A stretch of DNA of 64,000 bases from contig CAMAWH010000004.1 of the NCBI GenBank assembly GCA_945861635.1, positions 106,740-170,739 on the forward strand, given 5' to 3'. Positions 24,994 through 34,052 of this stretch are shown one piece after another. The translations under genes were made by a program, and so were the position numbers. The notes under the pieces are model-generated. The model did not search any database. It was not told the DNA's origin and worked only from the letters and a program-made list of their open reading frames with translations. The stretch's first letter is position 1. Every line of letters starts with the position of its first letter. The DNA is from Klebsiella pneumoniae (GTDB lineage: Bacteria > Myxococcota_A > UBA796 > SXON01).

Positions 24994-27360
24994 GTGTTGT
25001 CAACGCACCAGGGACGCGCCTCCGCGCTACGTTTGCGCGTGCGTCGCGACTGGATCCTTCCCCTTTGTTTCTACACCGTGCTGGCGATTGTGTTCGCGCC
25101 CGATGCCGTGTTTGGAACAGGGGTTTTCTGGCATCACGACTTCCGACACCATCATTTGCCGTGGCGAGAATGGGCGGCTGCCGCGTGGGCAACAGGGGAG
25201 GTGCCGTGGTGGGCGCCCGGCGCCTCGAACGGATTTCCGCTCCTTGCTGAGGGTCAAGGCGGTTTTCTCTATCCCCCCACCATGCTGCTTTTCCTGGCGC
25301 TTCCCGATACGCTGGCGCTCAACTGGAGCGTCCTCGGGCACATGGTCGTTGCCGCGCTGGGGGCCTGGGCGCTCGCTCGTTCCGAAGGGCTGCGGGGGTG
25401 GGCGGCGCTCGCCCCCGGTGTGGCCTACGGGTTCGGCGGCTTCATCGTCTCCCATTCGCTCTATCTGGGGTTGGAAAACGCGATGGCGTGGCTGCCGTGG
25501 ACCCTCCTTGGCACGCGTTCGCGGCGGTGGTGGCTGGTTGCGCTTGGCGTCGGCATGATGGGTCTGGCCGGTCATCCGCAGGCGGCGGCGTTCGGTGGGG
25601 CGCTGGTGCTTGCCGACGCTTTGATTCGTCGGGAGTGGCGGGCGATCGTTGGGTTGGCGGCGGGGGTGGGCGTCGCGAGTCCGCAGATCGCCGCGTCGCT
25701 GGAGTTGGCTCGTTTTTCGACGAGGGACGGTGGCGTGACCGACACGTTTGCCCGCATTGGCGCCCTGCCGATTCAGGAGCTGGTCGGCATCGTGTTGCCA
25801 GCAGCGTTTGGCATGGATCGCCCCGCGGACATTGCGCAGACGTATTTTCACCGCGGCTCCGGGTACTGGGGTGCGGGTGTCAATCATTGGGAAATGTGCG
25901 CCTACCTCGGCGTCGTCGTGGTGCTTTGCGCAACCGCCGGCGTTCGGCGTGCTCCCCGTTGGCTCGCGGTCGCGGGCCTCGCGATTGTATTGATGCTTGG
26001 TGGGCCGCTCTGGGATGTCGTCCACCGGCTTCCCGGGTTCTCGTGGTTTCGATTTCCCGCCCGATGGGCCATGGTTTTGTCGCTGGCTGCTGCCATGCTC
26101 GCCGGCCATGGACTGCATGTGCTGGCGGCAATCCCCCGGACGTGGGTTGTTCGTTGGCGGATCCATTTCGTGGCCGCGATGTTCACCCTTACGACGGGCC
26201 TCGTATTTCTTGGACTAGAACGCCATGAAACACAGATCGTGGCGACGCTGACGAGCCACTACGAGGCCCATCTGGCGTTGCGCCCCCCTCCCGAGGGGCT
26301 CGGCCCGCTTGCGAAGGCCGCGCTCGCGCCGCCGGAACGAGAGGATCCGTCCGCAATTCCGGGGAAAGTCGCGCACGTGGTGGCGGACCTGCGTGAAAGC
26401 TCGGCGCCCACGTCGCCCCGGGTGTTGTGGCCGCTCCTTTCGCTGATGCTGGTGGCAGCATGGCTCCGCAACCCAGGCCGTATCGTGCTTCTCGCCGCCT
26501 TTGAACTCTGGCTGTTCGGCCACAACTACCATCCCCGCGTACCGATGGCGGAGACGCAAGCGATCCCCCGTTGGTTGGGCGCGGCCATGATGACTCCCGG
26601 CGGCGCGCGAACGACGGTGCTCGACCGTCGGATTGCGCCCGCGTTGGATTCGGAGTTGCTGACCGCGAACATGGGGCTTCCGCTTGGCACGAATGACGTC
26701 ATCATCCCCTCGCCCCTGCTCCTGGTGCGCAACGAGGCTTTTCTGGCCATGGTCGGCCTCGACGTTGGGGACCGGGGTGCGGTGAAAATCAATCGGTACC
26801 TCGACAACATCTCCATCGCGCGTCGGATGGGCGTGCGTTTTATTGCCACTGTGCACGACCTTCCGGGCCTCGTTCCGCTCGTTCGCGGCGGCGTCGTCCA
26901 GGTGTACGAAGATCCCGGTGCGCTGCCGCGCGCGCGCGTCGTCCCGTGCGTCCAGGGTGTAGAAGGGGTGGATGCGGCGTTCATGGCCGTACGCGATGCG
27001 GATGCGACGACGACGGTGGTCATCGAAGGGGGCACGACGGGGTGCGTCGAACCCGCCAGCCCACCGCCTGCCGTGATCACGGCGTACGAAGACCAGCACG
27101 TCACGGTCGCGGCCGCTGGCCCTGGTACGCTCGTTCTGGCCGACACGTGGTACCCGGGGTGGGTCGCGACGATTGACGGCGTGCCGGCGCCGATCCTGCG
27201 TGCCGATGGTCTTTTTCGGGGAGTCACCCTGCCCGCAGGCGAGCACGAGGTCGGCTTCGACTATGAACCGACCCGATTGAACATGCTGTTATTGCTTTCG
27301 GCGGCGATTTTGCTTGGGATGGGTTGGGCTGCTTTCCGTGCAGGTTTCAGGCGCGGGTGA
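24994..27360 (+). CDS. YfhO-like polytopic membrane protein (GT-C-type)
   Basis: The 788-residue protein has about eleven to twelve hydrophobic helices in the first 500 residues and a final one at the C-terminus (LNMLLLLSAAILLGMGWAAF). The first loop contains GVFWHHDFRHHHLPWREW, with Asp in the position of the catalytic acid of GT-C glycosyltransferases. The late soluble part ends with LADTWYPGWVATIDG, the typical block of YfhO family proteins. YfhO proteins are linked to glycosylation of lipoteichoic acid and other surface polymers in Firmicutes; the role here is inferred to be glycan transfer. GTG 24994 is used; a TTG at 24997 is equally possible. Confidence 0.8.
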   Translation: MLSTHQGRASALRLRVRRDWILPLCFYTVLAIVFAPDAVFGTGVFWHHDFRHHHLPWREWAAAAWATGEVPWWAPGASNGFPLLAEGQGGFLYPPTMLLFLALPDTLALNWSVLGHMVVAALGAWALARSEGLRGWAALAPGVAYGFGGFIVSHSLYLGLENAMAWLPWTLLGTRSRRWWLVALGVGMMGLAGHPQAAAFGGALVLADALIRREWRAIVGLAAGVGVASPQIAASLELARFSTRDGGVTDTFARIGALPIQELVGIVLPAAFGMDRPADIAQTYFHRGSGYWGAGVNHWEMCAYLGVVVVLCATAGVRRAPRWLAVAGLAIVLMLGGPLWDVVHRLPGFSWFRFPARWAMVLSLAAAMLAGHGLHVLAAIPRTWVVRWRIHFVAAMFTLTTGLVFLGLERHETQIVATLTSHYEAHLALRPPPEGLGPLAKAALAPPEREDPSAIPGKVAHVVADLRESSAPTSPRVLWPLLSLMLVAAWLRNPGRIVLLAAFELWLFGHNYHPRVPMAETQAIPRWLGAAMMTPGGARTTVLDRRIAPALDSELLTANMGLPLGTNDVIIPSPLLLVRNEAFLAMVGLDVGDRGAVKINRYLDNISIARRMGVRFIATVHDLPGLVPLVRGGVVQVYEDPGALPRARVVPCVQGVEGVDAAFMAVRDADATTTVVIEGGTTGCVEPASPPPAVITAYEDQHVTVAAAGPGTLVLADTWYPGWVATIDGVPAPILRADGLFRGVTLPAGEHEVGFDYEPTRLNMLLLLSAAILLGMGWAAFRAGFRRG

Positions 27361-27641
27361 ATGCCCTGCGCGGGGGCCGACGCCCCGTCCGAGTGGGTGT
27401 CAAGGGCGCATGAGACGTCGAATCGTCGTCAGGCGCTCGCGCCTGACGACGTCACCGCGCGAGTGGAAGAAAACCTTCCATCCGATGGCACTTGGCCGGT
27501 CACACGCCTGCGAACGGCAGAATTTATTCCACTCAACGGTTAGATGTCGCGACAGTCATACATGTTTGTTACAGCACGATGACCCGCGCGCGGCGCCGAC
27601 GGAGGACCTACGCGGGAACCAATCAAGCGTATAGTTGAAGC
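27361..27641. other. Intergenic stretch with a strong hairpin
   Basis: An ATG open frame of 60 codons starts directly after the YfhO stop but has no ribosome binding site and runs through the hairpin at 27424-27451, so I do not call it. The rest is an ordinary spacer before the small lipoprotein gene. Confidence 0.5.
27424..27451 (+). terminator. 12-bp perfect inverted repeat, candidate terminator
   Basis: CGTCGTCAGGCG and its reverse complement are separated by a four-base loop CTCG. It lies 64 bp after the sulfatase/YfhO operon. No T-tract follows, so intrinsic termination is uncertain; it could instead stabilise the mRNA 3' end. Confidence 0.5.
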
Positions 27642-28039
27642 GTGCACCATCCGGCCAAGTCCATCTTCATCCTCGCATTTGCCGGCTGCGCTGCCGAAGG
27701 CCTGCCTTCGGAAGTGGCAACGGGCGCGCCGGCGGGCAGCAACATTGGCACGGCGGGGGATTCCGGCGGCGCGACGTGGGAGACTCCTCGCGACACAGCC
27801 ACCCCGGTCGAAGTCACCTGTACCACGGCGACGTCCGTAGCCATCTCGTCCGGCGGGCAAGCAGCAAAAAATGAAAACCGACGTTGCCAGCTTACGATCG
27901 TGTGCTGATCGTCGTCCGGAGCGGTCCGTCAGCGATTGCACGCCGGGCGGCTGGTAGCCTCGCGGCCGACTTCGACGCTCCGCAGGTGACCTCCGACGCA
28001 CAGATTCGCGCGTACCCGCACGTCCGCACGATTGGGTGA
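27642..28039 (+). pseudogene. Small lipoprotein gene with a probable one-base frameshift
   Basis: GTG 27642 starts a lipoprotein signal (HHPAKSIFILAFAGC, lipid Cys at residue 16) and a Thr/Asp/Gly linker, but the frame stops at 27908 after an untypical Cys-containing tail. In the frame shifted by one base, from CCG at 27878 to the TGA at 28037, the translation is PTLPAYDRVLIVVRSGPSAI and onward, protein-like. One extra A in the AAAA run at 27874-27877 would join both into a 132-residue protein. It is either a true frameshift mutation or a sequencing error. Confidence 0.5.
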
Positions 28040-28247
28040 GCGCCGGGGCGGCGGGTGGGTGCATCGGGTCAGCGTGGGTGGGCGCGCTCCGCTCGACAGC
28101 CCAGGCCCCTCGGTCGCCCCTGAAAGGGTCCCCGGACCCGCCGCCCCGCCCAACTTTACACAACTTCACCTGGCGGCAACGCCGTGAAATGCAGGCGGAT
28201 CCACATTCTCTGCGTGGCACCCACACCCCGCCACACTGGAGAGTCCA

Positions 28248-28475
28248 ATGTCAGAGTCCACCGAAACCCCCGCGAATGCTTCGACTCCCGACGCCAAGGC
28301 CCATTGTGGCCGCGGTCATTGTCGCAGCGGGACGAGGTTTTTCCTCGGGAAGTTGTTCTTCCTCGCACTGTTGATCGGCGTCCCGTGGGCTGTCGCAAGC
28401 CACGTCGTGCACGGCGGCCACTGCGATGACACCACCGCGACGGTCTCCGCGCCGGACGCAGCCAGTACCCGATAG
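28248..28475 (+). CDS. Small Cys/His-containing membrane protein next to two-component system
   Basis: ATG 28248 is preceded by GGAGAG. The 75-residue product has a soluble N-terminus with HCGRGHCRSG, one membrane helix (FFLGKLFFLALLIGVPWAVA) and a short C-terminus with HVVHGGHCDD. The clustered His and Cys on both sides of the membrane could bind a metal ion. It ends nine bases before the response regulator gene and is probably in its operon. It may be a sensor or effector of envelope metal stress; this is inference, and I know no named family. Confidence 0.7.
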   Translation: MSESTETPANASTPDAKAHCGRGHCRSGTRFFLGKLFFLALLIGVPWAVASHVVHGGHCDDTTATVSAPDAASTR

Positions 28476-28484
28476 GGGGCCCGC

Positions 28485-29186
28485 ATGGCCGAGCGCGTGC
28501 TGCTGATCGACGATGATGACCGCTTGTCGGCCATGCTCGTCCAGTGGTTCGCCGAGCGCGGCGTGCGCCTGGAGCGTTCCCGGGATGCGACAAGCGGGCT
28601 CGCGGCGATTCGGTTCGCTGCGAGCCCCGGCTCGTCCGGAGCGCCGCTGGATGCTGTCCTTCTCGACGTCATGCTCCCCGACCTCGACGGCTTCGAAACG
28701 CTCCGGCGTATACGCGCATTTTCACCGGTGCCGGTGCTGATGCTGACAGCCCGCGGAGAGGAAACGGATCGCATCGTCGGCTTGGAAATGGGTGCGGATG
28801 ATTACCTTCCCAAGCCGTTCAATCCACGGGAATTGCTTGCTCGATTGCGGGCGGTGTTGCGTCGCCGCGCGCCGGCGGCGCAGCCGTCGATGATCTTCGG
28901 TCCGCTGGAGATCGACCGTGAACGTCGTGAGGCGCGGGTTGACGGTGTGGCCGTTTCTCTCACGCAGCATCAGTTTGATCTGCTGCGCGTCCTCGCAGAA
29001 AATGCGGGTCGTGTGCTCACCCGGGCCGAGATCATGGATCGCGTGCGCGGCGCCGAGCTTGACGCCTTTGACCGAAGTATCGACGTGCATATTTCACGTA
29101 TCCGGGCGGCGATTGGTGACGACGCCAAACAGCCACGCCGCATCGTGACGCTCCGCGGTGCCGGCTACCTGTTCGTTGGGGTCTGA
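28485..29186 (+). CDS. OmpR/CpxR-type response regulator
   Basis: The 233-residue protein has a receiver domain (acid pocket IDDDD at 6-10, phosphoacceptor Asp in LLDVMLPD at about residue 61, Lys in YLPKPF at about 107) and a winged-helix DNA-binding domain with the ending VDVHISRIRAAIG-like sequence and TLRGAGYLF. It would be phosphorylated by the kinase encoded just downstream and regulate transcription. It resembles CpxR-like regulators in length and in the EIDRERREARVDG hinge. The next gene begins five bases beyond its stop. Confidence 0.95.
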   Translation: MAERVLLIDDDDRLSAMLVQWFAERGVRLERSRDATSGLAAIRFAASPGSSGAPLDAVLLDVMLPDLDGFETLRRIRAFSPVPVLMLTARGEETDRIVGLEMGADDYLPKPFNPRELLARLRAVLRRRAPAAQPSMIFGPLEIDRERREARVDGVAVSLTQHQFDLLRVLAENAGRVLTRAEIMDRVRGAELDAFDRSIDVHISRIRAAIGDDAKQPRRIVTLRGAGYLFVGV

Positions 29187-29190
29187 GGGC

Positions 29191-30150
29191 ATGCATCACG
29201 GGGTCGGACCGAGCTGGATGAGGCACCATCCCAACCGCAAGTTGCATCGCCAGATCTACATGGGCATGCTGCTCGCCTGTGCCATCTCGCTTACGACGGC
29301 GATGTGCGCGGTTGCCCTTCATCATGCGCTGCTCGGCGCGGTCGGCGTTTTCGTCGCCGTGAGCGTGCTGAGTATTCCTGTTGCCAGGCGGATCACGTGG
29401 CGCCTGCGCGCGTTGGAGCGTGCTGCGGACGCGTGGGGAGAGGGCGACTTGCGCCGCCGCGTCAACATCGGCGGCGACGATGAGATCGCCTCGCTGGCGT
29501 CGGCCTTCAATCGTGCCGCCGAACGTGTCGAAACGCTGGTCGATGGCCAACGTCGTGTACTCGCGACGGCGTCCCATGAGTTTCGCTCGCCCCTCGCGCG
29601 CCTGCGCGTGGCTGTTGAACTGCTGGACGGTGACGACGCGACGCGACAGGCGGCGGCCCGCGAGATTGCGGAATTGGATGGCCTGATCGAGGAGGTCCTC
29701 GTCGCAAGCCGGCTCGATGCGCGGCCCACCGTCGAGCGAGAGGGCGTCGAGCTTCTCGCCCTTGCGGCCGAGGAAGCGGCGCGGGCAGGGGCAACCGTGG
29801 AGGGCGGGATCGTTACCGTGAAAGGCGACGCTCGTCTCTTACGACGAATGTTGCGGAACCTCATCGAAAATGCGTGCCGCTACGGCGAGGACGTCGTCGT
29901 GACAGTGAGCAGCACGGCGTCGGCGGCTCGCATCGTCGTCGAGGACAACGGTCCCGGCGTTCCCGACGGTGAACGCGAGCGGATCTTCGAACCCTGGTTT
30001 CGGGTGAGCGGGCATCGGGAGGGCAGTGGCGGCGGTTCGGGGCTCGGTTTGGCCCTCACGCGTCAGATCGCGAGCCATCACGGGGGGAGTGTCGTCTACG
30101 CGCCTCGCGATCCGCAGGGCAGCCGCTTCGTGGTGGAATTGCCGCGCTGA
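29191..30150 (+). CDS. Sensor histidine kinase (CpxA-like, minimal sensor)
   Basis: I choose ATG 29191 (319 residues); GTG 29158 inside the previous gene and ATG 29218 are alternatives. There are two membrane segments close together (MGMLLACAISLTTAMCAVAL and ALLGAVGVFVAVSVLSIPVA), with almost no periplasmic loop, then a HAMP domain. The H-box is ATASHEFRSPLARLR (phospho-His near residue 129), followed by N-box RNLIENACRYG, G1 DNGPGVPDGER and G2 GSGLGLAL. With so small an extracellular part, the signal is likely sensed in the membrane or through a partner, perhaps the miniprotein encoded upstream. Confidence 0.92.
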   Translation: MHHGVGPSWMRHHPNRKLHRQIYMGMLLACAISLTTAMCAVALHHALLGAVGVFVAVSVLSIPVARRITWRLRALERAADAWGEGDLRRRVNIGGDDEIASLASAFNRAAERVETLVDGQRRVLATASHEFRSPLARLRVAVELLDGDDATRQAAAREIAELDGLIEEVLVASRLDARPTVEREGVELLALAAEEAARAGATVEGGIVTVKGDARLLRRMLRNLIENACRYGEDVVVTVSSTASAARIVVEDNGPGVPDGERERIFEPWFRVSGHREGSGGGSGLGLALTRQIASHHGGSVVYAPRDPQGSRFVVELPR

Positions 30151-30389
30151 CGGACAGCGATCTCACGGCGCGCGGCAAACGCTTCCGCGACCGCGTGCAG
30201 CACAGGGTGATCGGCACCCCGGATTCCCCCATTGATCCCCTCCATCGTTCGCGTAGCCTGCCCCGCCGAAGCGTCGGGCCGGACGGCGGTTTGTCGTCGA
30301 AACGGCCAACGTGTTGTCCATTGGCGGAAAAAATCGCACCGTGAACCATTGCGCTCCGCCGCAATCGCCGGCACGCTTCGCCGGCACGC

Positions 30390-32213
30390 ATGCTGATTCT
30401 CGCTCCCGGCTCTCCGATCGATCGATTTGAGGTTGTCCGTCATCTGGGCGATGGCGGGAGTGCAAGCGTGTACGTGGTCCGTCACCGCAGCCACGGCTCC
30501 CTGCACGCGCTGAAGTTGTTCACCGCGGCCACGGCAACAGCGTCGCGCCGATATGCGGAGGAGGGCGCGGCGCAGGCGCGGATCCGGCATCCCAACGTCG
30601 TCGCCGTCACCGACGTCATGGAATTGCCGAATCAGGTCGGGCTGGTCATGGAATGCCTGGAGGGAAGCACGCTTGCGGAAGTGCTGGCGGATGACACCCC
30701 CCTCTCGCGTGAGGATGTCCTGCGCCTATTTTCCGAGGTGTGTGCCGGCGTGAGTGCCGCGCATGCGCTCGGCATCCTTCACCGCGATCTCAAACCGTCC
30801 AACGTGCTCCTGGCGATACGCGATGGCGTCGTCACCGCCAAGATCGCGGACTTCGGCATCGCCCGTGCCGCGCAGGAGACGACGAGCTCGACCGGAACGG
30901 CTGGGTATATGGCTCCGGAGCAAATCCTGGATGCGTCCAGCGTGGATGCGCGTACCGACGTTTTCTCGCTCGGCGTACTGCTGTATGAGCTGCTCGCGAA
31001 TCAATCGCCGTTCACGCGGGCGGAACGTCGATTGACGCTGACCGCGACCTTGGACGGCGACCACGTTCCTCTGGGTACGCGCATGCCGGACCTTGCGCCC
31101 GCGCTGGTTGCCGCGGTCGAGCGCGCGCTTGCGGTGGATCCAGGCTGTCGTTTCGTCACGGTCGCGCACTTCGAGCGGGCTGTACGCGCGGCAACGGTCG
31201 CCAGCGACGCGGCGCCACCCTTGGCGGAGCGCATCGCAACCGTGCCGACGCGGGTCGTCCGCCCGGCCGCGCGCCCCGCGTACGCGGGTTCGCCGCGCGT
31301 CGTCGCCGTCGCTTCGCTCCCGCCGGGTCACGAGGCGCCGCGGCCGATCCCGGCGCCGTCAGGCTCCCCGGGCTCCCCAGGCTTCCCGGGCTCTCCGGGC
31401 TCCCCGGGCTCTCCGGCCGCGCCGCCGGCCCGGCGGTCCGGTGCGGCACCGCCGTCTCGAACCGAGCCCTACCCGGAGGTTGACGATGTCACGGATTCGG
31501 GGCCATTTCCTGTGCTCCCGTTGGCATGTGGGCCGCGGCGCGGCGAACTGCTGGCGCGGGAAGAGGCGCGCCGGCGTGCCATGGCGGAGTCCCCCCGATC
31601 CGTAGACAGGCCCCAAAGGAAGCAGTCGGGTCTGTTTCTGTCCATCGTCGCCTTCCTTCTCCTGAACGTTGCTGCATGGCAGCTCTGGAGCGTCGCGAAC
31701 GCGGGTGCATCGCACGCGCGCGAAGCGCAACGACGGCTGGCGGAGCTGACCGCGGAGCGCGTGCGAGAGTGGGAGCTCGATGGGCAGCTCATCCGTTCCA
31801 TTCTCCGAGGATCCGCCGATCCGAGCACGCTCAACGCCGCGGTTGAAGCGTATCGCCTTGCGCCGACGCCGCGCGTCCGTGCCACCGCTGGCCGACAGGT
31901 CGTCCGCGCCGCCCGCGTGGAGATTGCGTACCAACGGGCCGAGAAATCCGCGCGAGAGTTCGGGGACGCCGAGCGTCGGCTGGACGTGATCGAGCGTGAC
32001 CTGTACGCGTGGGAAACGGTGATCGACGCGGAGGCGCGGACGCGAAAGGAGGTGGCGACCCAATTTGCCCAGTCTCTGGGGTTGCTGCCCATGGAGGTTC
32101 CCGCGGAGATCCTGAAGGTTGGCGTGCTGGCGCCGATTCCCGCTGCCACGCCGTCGTCGCCCGTGGTTCCGCCCGTTGAACGCCGCCGGCGTGCCAAGCC
32201 GGCCCGCAAATGA
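30390..32213 (+). CDS. Ser/Thr protein kinase with C-terminal membrane anchor
   Basis: The 607-residue protein carries a Hanks-type kinase domain (about 10-265): glycine loop LGDGGSASVYVV, Lys in ALKLF, catalytic HRDLKPSNVL (about 131), DFGIARA and APEQ. A Pro-rich linker follows with a repeated Gly-Ser-Pro unit (31363-31420). One membrane helix (LFLSIVAFLLLNVAAWQLW, about 415) leads to a helical periplasmic tail of about 170 residues. This layout is typical of Myxococcota sensor-type kinases. Its stop overlaps the ATG of the XRE-cupin gene, so the two are coupled. Confidence 0.93.
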   Translation: MLILAPGSPIDRFEVVRHLGDGGSASVYVVRHRSHGSLHALKLFTAATATASRRYAEEGAAQARIRHPNVVAVTDVMELPNQVGLVMECLEGSTLAEVLADDTPLSREDVLRLFSEVCAGVSAAHALGILHRDLKPSNVLLAIRDGVVTAKIADFGIARAAQETTSSTGTAGYMAPEQILDASSVDARTDVFSLGVLLYELLANQSPFTRAERRLTLTATLDGDHVPLGTRMPDLAPALVAAVERALAVDPGCRFVTVAHFERAVRAATVASDAAPPLAERIATVPTRVVRPAARPAYAGSPRVVAVASLPPGHEAPRPIPAPSGSPGSPGFPGSPGSPGSPAAPPARRSGAAPPSRTEPYPEVDDVTDSGPFPVLPLACGPRRGELLAREEARRRAMAESPRSVDRPQRKQSGLFLSIVAFLLLNVAAWQLWSVANAGASHAREAQRRLAELTAERVREWELDGQLIRSILRGSADPSTLNAAVEAYRLAPTPRVRATAGRQVVRAARVEIAYQRAEKSAREFGDAERRLDVIERDLYAWETVIDAEARTRKEVATQFAQSLGLLPMEVPAEILKVGVLAPIPAATPSSPVVPPVERRRRAKPARK

Positions 32214-32755
32214 CCCCGGCGCTCGCGCTTGCGTCCAACTTGAAGAAGCTCCGGGAAGCCCGCGGCGTTTCTCAGTCGCAGATCGCGCGACTTGCGGGAA
32301 TTCCTCGGGCTACCTGGTCAAACCTCGAGGCCGGCGGCGCGAACCCCACGCTGGCCGTGCTCGGCGCGGCAGCGGCGACCCTTCAGGTCAGCATCGAGGA
32401 GTTGCTCGCCCCGCCGCGTACGGATGCGCGAATGGTGCGTTGCGCGGAGTTGGCGGCCCGCCGGTCCGGATCGACGCGCATTCGTCGCCTGCTCCCCGAT
32501 CCCGTACGGGGAACGGAGATTGAACGGTTCGAGATCCCGGAGCAGGGACGCTTCGCGGGCGTGCCGCACACGCCAGGCACGCGCGAATACCTCACCTGTG
32601 AGTCTGGTGAAATCGAGCTGAGCGTCGGTGGCGAGTGCTATCGCCTTACGCCGGGAGACGTGATCAGCTTCCGCGGCGACCAGCGGCACGGATACGCCAG
32701 CGTCGGCACAGGCGCCGCGGTTGGCTACTCGGTCGTCCTGCTCGCGCCCGGGTAG
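32210..32755 (+). CDS. XRE-type HTH regulator with C-terminal cupin
   Basis: The 181-residue protein has an N-terminal helix-turn-helix (LREARGVSQSQIARLAGIPRATWSNLEAG) described here by its position, residues about 12-42, and a C-terminal cupin barrel (TCESGEIELSVGG ... LTPGDVISFRGDQRHGY). Such regulators bind DNA and sense a small ligand with the cupin. The start ATG overlaps the kinase stop (ATGA), which suggests the kinase and the regulator work together, for example by phosphorylation; that is inference. Confidence 0.9.
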   Translation: MTPALALASNLKKLREARGVSQSQIARLAGIPRATWSNLEAGGANPTLAVLGAAAATLQVSIEELLAPPRTDARMVRCAELAARRSGSTRIRRLLPDPVRGTEIERFEIPEQGRFAGVPHTPGTREYLTCESGEIELSVGGECYRLTPGDVISFRGDQRHGYASVGTGAAVGYSVVLLAPG

Positions 32756-32814
32756 CGCTGCTCGACCTGGCTGGCGACGAAGCGAGCGTTGTCGTTTCCG
32801 GATAGGCCGCCCCG

Positions 32815-33978
32815 ATGGAGAAGTTTACGGTCAGCGGGCTCACCGGCGAGATTGGTGCGTGCCTGGGCGCGGAGTTCGGCGACGTCTGGGTGGAGGGAGA
32901 ATTGAGCGGCTTCAAGCCCCATGGTTCGGGTCACTGGTACTTCAGTTTGAAAGATGACCACGCGGTACTGAATTGCGCCATGTTTCGCGGAGACAACGCC
33001 CGGGTGAAGGCGCACCCGCGCGAGGGAGATCGCGTGCTTCTGCGAGGCGCCGTCGACGTGTATGCGCCGCGCGGAAGCTACTCGCTCATCGTTCGCAAAA
33101 TGGAATCCACGGGAGAGGGCGAGCTGTTGAAGCGCCTGGAAGCCCTGCGCGCTCGGCTTGCCGCAGAGGGCCTGTTCGACGAGCGTCGCAAGCGCCCGCT
33201 TCCTGCGCACCCCACGGCGATTGGCGTGGCTACGAGCGCGACGGGCGCTGCGTTTCAGGACATCCTCCGCGTGGTGGACGATCGCTACCCGGGCATGCCG
33301 ATCTACCTCGCCGCGTGCCGCGTTCAAGGGGAAGGGGCGGCCGCTGAAATCGTGCGCGCCATCGAACTGCTCAATCGTCACGGCAAATCCGACGTGCTCA
33401 TCGTCGGGCGGGGCGGCGGATCGGCCGAGGACCTGTGGTGCTTCAACGAGGAGGTTGTCGTCCGGGCCATCGTCGCAAGTCGGATTCCTGTGGTCTCCGC
33501 CGTCGGCCACGAAATCGATTGGTCACTGTCGGATTTTGCGGCGGATAGGCGCGCAGCCACGCCTTCGCATGCCGCCGAGTTGATCACGCCCGAGAAGGAT
33601 GCCCTGCTCGACGCCCTCGAAGCGATCTCGGAGCGCCTCGCACATGCGATGGCGCGGCGGATCCGGGCGGGTCGCGATCGCCTGACTCGGATTCGGTTGC
33701 GACATCCGCGGGTTCGTGTCGAGCGCGGCCGGGTGCGGTGTGATGAACTCGATACCCGTTTGCACGCCGCGGTGTCCCGCCTTGCGACGCGCCGTCGGGA
33801 GCGGGTGGTGCTCGCCGGTCGCCATCTCGACGCGCTCTCCCCGCTGAAAGTGCTCGATCGCGGCTACGCCATCGCGCTGAAAGGCGGCGCCGCGGTGACC
33901 GATGCGGCGTTGCTTCGGAGCGGTGACCGTCTGGTGGTGCGACTTGCGCGCGGAAAGGTCGATGTGGACGTCGTTTAG
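32815..33978 (+). CDS. xseA: Exodeoxyribonuclease VII large subunit
   Basis: The 387-residue protein has the N-terminal OB-fold (VWVEGELSGFKPHGSGHWYF, FSLKDDHAVLNCAMF) and the catalytic domain with GVATSATGAAFQDILRV, DVLIVGRGGGSAEDLWCFN and VSAVGHEIDWSLSDFAADRRA. The C-terminal helical region that binds small subunits is shorter than usual, consistent with a total length below the 400-450 common for XseA. The enzyme degrades single-stranded DNA from either end. No xseB gene follows in this window. Confidence 0.95.
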   Translation: MEKFTVSGLTGEIGACLGAEFGDVWVEGELSGFKPHGSGHWYFSLKDDHAVLNCAMFRGDNARVKAHPREGDRVLLRGAVDVYAPRGSYSLIVRKMESTGEGELLKRLEALRARLAAEGLFDERRKRPLPAHPTAIGVATSATGAAFQDILRVVDDRYPGMPIYLAACRVQGEGAAAEIVRAIELLNRHGKSDVLIVGRGGGSAEDLWCFNEEVVVRAIVASRIPVVSAVGHEIDWSLSDFAADRRAATPSHAAELITPEKDALLDALEAISERLAHAMARRIRAGRDRLTRIRLRHPRVRVERGRVRCDELDTRLHAAVSRLATRRRERVVLAGRHLDALSPLKVLDRGYAIALKGGAAVTDAALLRSGDRLVVRLARGKVDVDVV

Positions 33979-34052
33979 GGAGTACCCGTTTGCCGGGCGA
34001 AACCTGCGTGATACACGCCGCGCGCGCGGGCTGACCGCGATCCGGAGTATTG

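Noticed and set aside
27361..27543. 60-codon frame directly after the YfhO stop
   Set aside because: No ribosome binding site, passes through a strong hairpin, and the product looks random.
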